A DNA stretch of 64,000 bases, from the NCBI GenBank assembly GCA_028564925.1, contig CM053026.1, positions 642,049,967 through 642,113,966 on the forward strand. The letters are read 5' to 3'. A program made the position numbers and the translations under genes. Below are positions 56,836 through 64,000 of the stretch, piece after piece. The DNA comes from Lithobates sylvaticus. Its lineage: Eukaryota > Chordata > Amphibia > Anura > Ranidae. Every line of letters starts with the position of its first letter. Within the stretch, counting starts at the first letter, position 1. Under the pieces are notes generated by a model. It saw nothing but the letters and a program-made list of their open reading frames with translations, made no database searches and had not been told where the DNA came from.

Positions 56836-58880
56836 TTAACCACTTGCCAACTAGCCGCTGTCGTTATATGACGGCAGGCCGACTCTCCTGTGCGAATAGC
56901 TGCAGCTGTTTGGTGGCTCACACAATTGTGGGCGGCCGCTCTCACTCCCACTGCATGCTGCGGCGAGCGTGCCCAGGAACGGAAGGACTCGATGTCCGTC
57001 AATGACAGGCGATTGCCTAGTACAGAGGCAGAATGGGGATGTGTATTGTAAACAAGCGGATCTCTGTTCTGACAGGGGACATGACAGATCTACTGTTTCC
57101 AGTGATCTCTGTCATGTCCCTGGTAGCCCATCACCCCTGCAGTTAGAACACACCCAGGGAAAACACTTAATCCCTTTGTCGCCCCTTAGTGTTAACCCCT
57201 TCCCTGTCAGTGTCATTTTTATAGCACTGATCAATGTAATAATGTCAATGGTCCCCAAAAAGTGTCATTTGGGGTCAGATTTGTCTGCCGCAATGTCGCA
57301 GACTCACTAAAAATCGCAGATCACCGCCATTACTAGTAAAAACAATAAAAATAAATAAAAGTCCCTAAATCTATCCTATAGTTTGTAGATGTGATAACTT
57401 TTGCGAAAAACAATTAATATACGCCTATTGCGTTTTTTTTTTACCAAAAGTATGTAGAAGAATATATATCGGCCTAAACTGATGAATTAATGTGTTTTTT
57501 ATTTTATTTTTTTGGATATGTATTATAGCAAAAAGTAAAAAAAATATACATTTTTTTAATTGTCGCTCTTTGTTTGTTTATAGCGCAAAAAATTAAACCG
57601 CTGAGGTGATCAAATAGAGAAAGCTTTATTTGTGGAAAAAAAAAGGACGTAAATTTTGTTTGGGTACAGCGCCGCACGAACGCGCAATTGGCAGTTAAAG
57701 CGATGCAGTGCCAAAAAATGGCCTGGTATTTAAAATGATTATAAAGGCTCATTTTGTTCCTATAAAAATAATAAACATGTTAAACTTACCTTCTCTGTTG
57801 CAGTGGATTTGCACAGAGCAGCCGAGATCCTCCTCTTCTTGGGTCCCTCTTCTGTGCTCCTGGCCCCTCCCTCCTGTTCAGTGCCCCCACAGCAGGCAGA
57901 TTGCTATGGGGGCACCGAGCTGAGTCACAGCTCCCTGTGTCCATTCAGACATGGAGCCCTGACCCAGCTCCACCCCCTCTCTCTCCCTGGATTGGCTAGC
58001 TGACTTTGATTGACAGCATCAGGAGCTAATGACCCCACCGCTGTGTCTCAGCCAATCAGGAAGGAGAATATTGGACGGCCTAGATGCTGATGGACATTGC
58101 TGGACTGAGAAGCACCTCAGGTAAGTGTTAATCCTCTGGATTGACCCACAGGCTGGCTCATTGATGTTACCCGGTCGTATGGTTTGGAGTCCAGGGATCT
58201 ATCGTTTGGTCTCGTCCTGCCTCTCCATCTTCATTACACTAGAGCGCTAGGAATCAGCGCTCAGAACCCATTAGACTCACTGCCGTATGGTATGTGTGTC
58301 CACCACGTCTGGTAAGAGTATTTCATCTTTTCCATTTGACAACCGTTTTTGAAGTTTCCACATGTATCTGAGTCATCGTTTAAAATCTCAGCTATCCATC
58401 TTCTGTGGAAGTGTTTTTTTATTACTGTTGGCACTTTTTGGACTTTTGGTGTTTATATTTTTGATATGCACATCATGTGGTGTTTTGCTGTCCTACAGTG
58501 AACTTTTCCCTTTTATGCATTCCAGTGCATTCACTTTTTGTGTATAATTTTATTATGGTTCATTGTTTGTGATTTGTTATATGTCAGCACTTTTGCACAT
58601 GTACCTATAGTGGGTGTCATATTATCACTTTCACATCAGTTGTTTTATTTGCACACAGAGGTATTTCACCATTTAGTGCTACACTAATTGTTTACACATT
58701 TATCTGGACTTTGTATGAGTGTTAGCCGCTTAATTTCTTTGCTATTTTTGTTTAACGCAGTTTTTTTCCCTATACACTCACCTTTTATCGTAATGCATAG
58801 AATGCATTGAGATAAAAAAAAAACTTCTGCCTTTACAACCCATTGAAGGGGGCAAATCCTTCTGGTTCCTAAGTAGTTAA
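56836..58880. mobile_element. TTAA-flanked MITE, copy 4, split by another TTAA MITE
   Basis: TTAA at 56836-56839 and 58877-58880. The left half, with its CCACTTGCC end, matches copies 1-3 to about 57729. The last 30 bases of the element (58848-58876, 'ggggcaaatccttctggttcctaagtag') resume after the inserted MITE. An inverted pair, GGGGACATGACAGATC against GATCTCTGTCATGTCCC, lies at 57074-57123. Confidence 0.8.
57730..58846. mobile_element. TTAAAG-family MITE inside copy 4
   Basis: The left end TTAAAATGATTATAAAGG and right end (other strand TTCAATGGGTTGTAAAGG) are inverted. The first 400 bp resembles the elements at 16702 and 24830. The part from about 58133 to 58770 is unrelated to them and may be a further insertion; I see no domain in it. 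Confidence 0.65.
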
Positions 58881-59654
58881 ATATACAAATGATTGTGTTT
58901 AGAAATATATATCCATAATGTTTCCTTTGTTACCTAAATGTATAATATAACAGATCTCCTAAATATTACAGATATATATTATAAATGTCATATGATCACT
59001 TTTTTCATGAGAAAGTGCAGAGTCCTACAACAAATTATTTAGGACTAATATTTCTGCCCTAGGATGACACTTGGTAGTTAAGAGGCAATGCCTGAACAAA
59101 TAATGAAATTAATATTTATCTGCATCAACCAATGGCTTTTTGTGAGCTTATTGTCCAGAACGGTATATAGGACCGAGAGAGGAAGCCATTAGACAAACTA
59201 CACCCACGACCTCAGACACACACCTCATTTACACTGGGACTTCACTTCATTCATCACACTTCCTACACACCTCATACACTTATCATCATGCCTCATCATT
59301 TGACACTTTGAGGATGCCAAGACGCAGCTCCACCTTGGCTAGACCAATTTTGGAAAAGGCAGCCATCTTAGGGGACTCTGATAATGACCATTTTTAAGCC
59401 AGCAGCCATTTTGGAAGGGTAATTATGTTACATTGATCTTTCCTGATTCATTGATTATTTAAAAATACCTATTATTGATTTCTTGTAGTATTTAGATTGT
59501 TATTCCCCCATTTTAATAACCATTTTAGATTTTTCTTTAACTTTATTTTTGTTTTTCCAATTTTTAAAAAGTTTTTTTTTAAAAGTTTGGTTCTATAGTA
59601 GCGTACCTTTTATTTTATTTTACATAGTTTAACGCTAACTCTTCCTGCAGGAGG
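58881..59654. other. Intergenic DNA with a possible small promoter
   Basis: A TATATAGG box lies near 59163-59170, followed about 140 bp later by a short frame (59313 onward, MPRRSSTLARPILEKAAILG, then DSDNDHF). It could be the first exon of a degraded transposon gene. Nothing else recognised. Confidence 0.3.
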
Positions 59655-59749
59655 GTAACTGTTATGCCGCGTACACACGTTCGGACTTTGTCCGCTGGAC
59701 TAGGTCCGGCGGACAAAGTCCGAACGTGTGTACGCGGCATAACAGTTAC
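59655..59749. repeat. 95-bp near-perfect palindrome with Harbinger-like ends
   Basis: Arms of about 46 bp (GTAACTGTTATGCCGCGTAC, then ACACGTTCGGACTTTGTCCG) are inverted copies with a 3-bp centre and one T/G mismatch. The TGCCGCGTACACACG part resembles Harbinger MITE ends, but the pairing continues about 11 bp beyond them into the flanks. Confidence 0.9.
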
Positions 59750-61336
59750 TGTCGGACTTTCCGAGGGGGTGACTTGCCCACACACGCCCGGACTTCCGAG
59801 CGTGTGACTTGCCCACACACGCCCGGACTTCTCCGGCAGACAATCCGCGGGAAAAAGTCCGCGGGACTTTTGAAAATGAACGGACTTGCCCACACACGGA
59901 GCAGTCCGTTCATTTAGAACGTAACTGCAGGTAGACGGGGCTAGCAAAGGCAGTGAATGCCACCGCGCTAGCCCCGTCATCTGGCATGGATTTAAATGGA
60001 ATCCCCACGCCAAAAAAACTGCGTGGGGGTCCCCCCAAATCCATCTCAGACCCTTATCCGAGAACGCAGCCCGGCAGGCCAGGAAAGGGGTGGGGACGAG
60101 CGAGCGCCCCCCTCCTGAGCCATACCAGGGTGCGTGCCCTCAACATGGGGGGTGCCCTGGGGAAAGGGGGGCCATGCGGCCCCCCCACCCCAAAGCACCT
60201 TGTCCCCATGTTGATGAGGACAAGGGCCTCTTCCTGACAACCCTGGCCGTTGGTTGTCGGGACTGTGACATCACAGGGGGGCGAGGTCACCATGTGACAT
60301 GAGCATGTGACCCTGTCCCCTTGTCCCTATATAAATCCCAGCACAGCGCGGCCAGAGAGAGCGACGGGTCAACATCGGAAGAGGAAGAAGAAGAACAAGG
60401 CGGCGGCGCAGAAAACGATGACAGCGGCAAGACCAGAAGAGACCCCGGAAGACCCCCGAAGGCGGATCGAGACCCCCAGACGACGGCGTTAATGACGAAG
60501 AAGGTAGCCGGCCTACTCTGGTCGGTAAAAGAGCTAGGTAAATAGCGGAGGAGTCCGGCGAGAAGACCCCCAAGACGGAAGAAGACCCCCGGAGCAGTGC
60601 AATAAAATATTTTTAAAAAACTGTGTGTTTTTTTTCTTTACACCTTAGGTGAATGGGTAGGGGTACATCGTACCCCATACTCATTCACATAGGGTGGGGG
60701 GCCGGGATCTGGGGGCCCCCTTATTAAAGGGGGCTCCCGGATTCTGATAAGCCCCCGCCCGCAGACCCCGAAACCAACGGCCAGGGTTGTCGCGAAGAGG
60801 CCCTTGTCCTCATCAACATGGGGACAAGGTGCTTTGGGGTGGGGGGGCCGCATGTCACCCCCCATGTTGAGGGCACGCGGCCTGGTATGGCTCAGGAGGG
60901 GGGGGGCGCTCGCTCGTCCCCACCCCTTCCCTGGCCTGCTGGGCTGCGTGCTCGGACAAGAGTCTGAGATGGATTTGGGGGGGACCCCCACACCGTTTTT
61001 TCGGCGTGGGGATTCCCTTTAAATCCATGCCAGGTGATGGGGCTAGCGCGGCTGCATTCACTGCCTTCGCTAGCTCCATCTACCTGAAGTCACGTGCTAA
61101 ATGAACGGACTTTCCGATGATCGGCAAGTTCGTTCATTTCAAAAGTCCGGTGGACTAGCATACTAACGGCGGGATTGTCCGCCGGACTGCCAAGTCCAGC
61201 GGATAATTTTAAAACAAAACTTAAAACCTAGTCTGCCGGACTTTTGGCGACAAAAAGTCCGCCGGCGCCCACACACAGGGGGGGTTGTCCGGTGGACTCG
61301 AGTCCAGCGTACAATCCCGCGGGAAAGTCCTTTTGT
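59750..61336. mobile_element. GC-rich fold-back element with a transcription-like loop
   Basis: The left arm (about 59890-60265) and right arm (about 60765-61120) are inverted complements over some 350 bp, including CAAGGGCCTCTTCCTGACAA/TTGTCGCGAAGAGGCCCTTG and the CTAGCCCCGTC/GATGGGGCTAG blocks. Outside them are repeats of GGACTTGCCCACACACGCCC (59770-59900) and CCGCCGGACT-type motifs (61140-61330). The 500-bp loop holds a TATA box and a poly(A) signal, listed next. No protein domain seen. Confidence 0.75.
60266..60764 (+). promoter_or_regulatory. Loop of the fold-back element: promoter, short transcript region, poly(A) signal
   Basis: CATGTGAC E-box-like motifs at about 60291-60311, TATATAAA at 60328-60335, then about 270 bp with several GAAGACCCCC copies, and AATAAA at 60601-60606. 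ATG frames downstream of the TATA box are short (25 and 17 codons). A longer frame starts upstream of the box and is acidic (SEEEEEEQGGG). The layout is that of a small RNA polymerase II unit, probably non-coding or a captured gene start. Confidence 0.5.
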
Positions 61337-61339
61337 GTA

Positions 61340-61735
61340 AAAATCGGACACTTACCTGTCCCAGGGTCCAGCGATGCGGGGGAACGAGACCCCCCCCTCG
61401 TTCCATGAGCCGCTCGCGGCGCCGGCATTCCTAATGTGGGAACCCGGCTGTGGCTTCACAGCCGGGCACCCACTGCGCATGCGCGAGCGGCACCGCGCGC
61501 CGTGATTTGACGCTCAGTCATCTGGGACACGTGACAGGTCCCAGATGACTGTGCGGCGCCGAGGGGGAAGTGACGTTTAGCCCGGGCACTGAAGGTGGCA
61601 GACTACGAGGGACCCCATAGCAACAGGCATTTGGAGGTGAGCAAAAAAAATTTTTTTTTCCAATTATTTTTTTTTTCTTTTTTTTATGATTTTTAAGCCC
61701 CTTTTTTTTTTTTGACTGGAACCCCACTTTAAGTT
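61340..61735. mobile_element. MITE right part with GGAACCCCACTTTAA end
   Basis: It ends GACTGGAACCCCACTTTAA, the inverted form of a TTAAAGTGGGGTTCCAGTC end. It contains a facing pair CAGTCATCTGGGACACGTGA / TCCCAGATGACTG (61515-61551). The matching left end is not visible, so the copy is truncated or displaced by the fold-back element. Confidence 0.5.
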
Positions 61736-61779
61736 TACTAAAAAAAATATATATATATATATTTAGACTTAAAGGTTTC

Positions 61780-62924
61780 ACTAGAACAAGTGTAAGATTG
61801 ATTACAGCAACTGCACTGCTTCACCAACGTAGTGTAACAGTACAGTGAATACTCACAACAGTTTGTACATATAAGTTTTATCTTGAATAAGCCCAGAGAA
61901 TGTGTCTCCAATTGGGACTAGTGCTCAGAGTGACTACGGCTGGCTCTGGGCACCTTCCCACTTCCAGCACACCCCAGTGACTACAGAAATACAAACATCA
62001 CTAATAAAACTCAACGCAATTTCTAGGGAGCTCCCCCTACTTTAATAAGATGCAAGGCCTTGCAACAAAAAGATGCAGTCTTTTATCTTCTTTCTTCTGC
62101 TAGCTATTTGTGTGATAACAATTGTAATCCAACAGTGATCCAAATGGTGGAACAACAAGGGTTAACATGAGATGAATATTAGAACTGTTCCTGTAGTGTG
62201 ATACACCTCTAATTGCTTTGGAATAACACAGTGCTAATAGTATTGTGATGAATAGGCCTAAGGCCTGCTTAACTCAGTCTTTATTAGATTCTCCTCCGTG
62301 GGACTACAGGTCCCAGCAACACTGTGTTAAAGTCTAGGTGTATGCAAGTGCGTTAGGAAAACTGAGGGCAATAGCCCTCTCACCAAACTGGGTCTAAAGA
62401 ATGAAACAGCTCCGCTGGTCTCAGTCTTGCTTCTCACCGGCCGGCTCCGTCACACCGCTCCGCAAACTGAACCAGATCCCTCTAATGGCTCTGACAGGTG
62501 TCTCTTGATCCTTCCCGATCCGGTCACACAGTCTCTCCAGCGATCAAATAACAGGCAAAGTCTTTAGCTGTTCCGTTCCACAGTGGCTGTAGGCCGCGCT
62601 CTCTGGAGACCTTCTCACAGGTCCTTACAGGCATGCCATGCGTCCAGAAGAGAAAAAAAAATGTCTGCCCGGGTCCTTTTATAGCCTACCCAGCATGCAT
62701 TTCAGTACAGGGTGATCATGGGTAGGTCACCTGGCATTCTGGGTAGGTAGGTCAAAGTAAAAATGTAAACAACAGTCACTTCCTGTTATATTTCTAGTGC
62801 TATGGAACAGAAAAATAATCAGAGTCTATTTCCTGTATTGGTCACTAGATGTCGCCAAATACTAAGCTATTACACTGCTCATAGACTTTCATTATAAAGC
62901 ATTAATAGGCAAAATTACCAGCGC

Positions 62925-62932
<8 letters not shown>
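61780..62932 (-). mobile_element. Probable solo LTR (fossil)
   Basis: On the minus strand it starts TGTAGCGCTGG at 62932, has a TATA box (CTATAAAA, 62684-62677) about 250 bp in, and then a GC-richer transcribed part. It is about 1.15 kb with no coding domain. The layout parallels the 10.95-12.1 kb region. The far end is approximate. Confidence 0.4.

Positions 62933-62993
<61 letters not shown>
62933..62993. repeat. (TA)n microsatellite
   Basis: Pure TA array directly beside the LTR-like start. Confidence 0.95.
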
Positions 62994-62997
<4 letters not shown>

Positions 62998-63386
62998 GGT
63001 TATTTTGTCCACAGGGATAAATTAATCTTTTCATTCCATTCATATTGTATGGCAAAACCCATTAGCGAGTGTTGCACATAATTTTGTATTTTATATAAGA
63101 TTTTATTTATGTCCATCCATAATCTAACTATTTATTGTGAATAAATATTCCATATTTGGTCTGTATTCATATAGTTTGATATGTGTTTTTGAAAAATAAA
63201 TATGATTGGTGAAAACTACTCAATATAATTATCGTTCAGGCAATTCCTGACATCAAATGCACAACACCAACTACTCTGTCCTTAGTAACTGAAGCATTTT
63301 AAGGGGTCAAATGTAAGGCATTGGTGCAAATTCTAAGAAGCCTTGTGGCAAAGTAATTGGTTAAATAAATGTGACAATAGCAGTTA
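62994..63386. other. Intergenic DNA downstream of Tc1 copy C
   Basis: No gene. The 3' terminal repeat expected for the Tc1 element was not recognised here. Confidence 0.4.
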
Positions 63387-64000
63387 TCAACCACTAAAAT
63401 ATTTTACAGCTGCAAGTCGCTTGGGGTATGTCTCTATCAGTTTTGCACATCGAGAGACTGAAATTCTTGCCCATTCTTCCTTGCAAAACAGCTCAAGCTC
63501 AGTGAGGTTGGATGGAGAGCGTTTGTGAACAGCAGTTTTCAGCTCTTTCCACAGCTTCTCGATTGGATTCAGGTCTGGACTTTGACTTGCCCATTCTAAC
63601 ACCTGGATACGTTTATTTGTGAACCATTCCTTTGTAGATTTTGCTGTATGTTTGGGATCATTGTCTTGTTGGAAGATAAATCTCCGTCCCACTTTCAGGT
63701 CTTTTGCAGACTCCAATAGGTTTTCATCCAGAATGGTCCTGTATTTGGCTGCATCCAACTTTCCCTCAATTTTAACCATCTTCCCTGTCCCTGCTGAAGA
63801 AAAGCAGGCCCAAACCATGATGCTGCCACCACCATGTTTGACAGTGGGGATGGTGTGTTGAGGGTGATGAGCTGTGTTGCTTTTACGCCAAACATATCGT
63901 TTTGCATTGTGGCCAAAAAGTTTGATTTTGGTTTCATCGGACCAGAGCACCTTCTTCCACATGTTTGGAGTGTCTCCCAGGTGGCTTGTGGCAAACTATA
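63387..64000 (-). CDS. Tc1 transposase copy C, C-terminal part, open to the window edge
   Basis: The minus strand is open from the window end to the stop at 63387, about 204 residues. It has the second half of a Tc1 transposase: VLWSDETKIKLFG (first catalytic Asp), [39 protein letters not shown] (second Asp) and [20 protein letters not shown] (Glu, DD34E-type spacing). SNLTELELFCKEEWARISVS and RCAKLIETYPKRLAAV complete the usual C-terminus. No stop or shift is seen, unlike the other two Tc1 copies. The DNA-binding N-terminus lies beyond the window. Confidence 0.92.

Overview
The window is non-coding vertebrate DNA made almost entirely of stacked transposable elements. I found no host exon, tRNA, rRNA, operon or CRISPR array. 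The mix points to a frog, probably a ranid or close relative: several Harbinger-type MITE families with ends like ACACACGGTCGGA, TTAA-flanked ~1 kb MITEs, Tc1 transposons, a DIRS-like element, L1-type LINEs and GC-rich fold-back repeats. The species call is inference from repeat style, not from a gene.

Layout. 1-4.4 kb: a fold-back MITE with a second TTAA MITE inside it, then two smaller MITEs. 4.5-10.4 kb: a DIRS-type tyrosine-recombinase retroelement (fossil). 10.4-17.2 kb: a probable solo LTR and six MITEs, three of them Harbinger-like. 17.34-24.83 kb: a 7.5 kb PIF/Harbinger transposon (Harb-1) with perfect 22-bp terminal inverted repeats, a TTA duplication and three genes: a DDE transposase, a Myb/SANT-like protein and a MADF-domain protein. 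24.8-28.3 kb: nested MITEs and a decayed Tc1. 28.6 kb: a perfect 44-bp-arm palindrome. 29.0-36.7 kb: a nearly full-length L1 (16-bp target duplication, ORF1 open, ORF2 with two frameshifts) sitting inside an older L1 relic. 38.83-44.13 kb: a second PIF/Harbinger transposon (Harb-2) with an intact three-exon MADF gene but a dead transposase, one exon of which carries a TTAA MITE. 44.2-49.4 kb: another TTAA MITE and a Tc1 relic with a Harbinger MITE inside. 49.4-52.5 kb: an unclassified repeat with a strong CCAAT/TATA promoter and several tandem arrays. 52.6-54.7 kb: an old L1 fragment. 56.8-58.9 kb: a TTAA MITE split by another TTAA MITE. 59.6-61.7 kb: GC-rich fold-back DNA whose loop carries a TATA box and a poly(A) signal. 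61.8-62.9 kb: a probable LTR. 63.4-64.0 kb: the open 3' half of a Tc1 transposase running off the window.

How the parts relate. Harb-1 shares its terminal repeats and an internal GCATGCTCAGAA block with nearby MITEs, so it is the natural candidate for the element that mobilised them. Its Myb/SANT and MADF genes are arranged head to head across a compact promoter. In both Harbinger elements the DNA-binding accessory genes look less damaged than, or about as damaged as, the transposase. The TTAA MITEs carry hairpins that stay paired although their arm sequences differ between copies.
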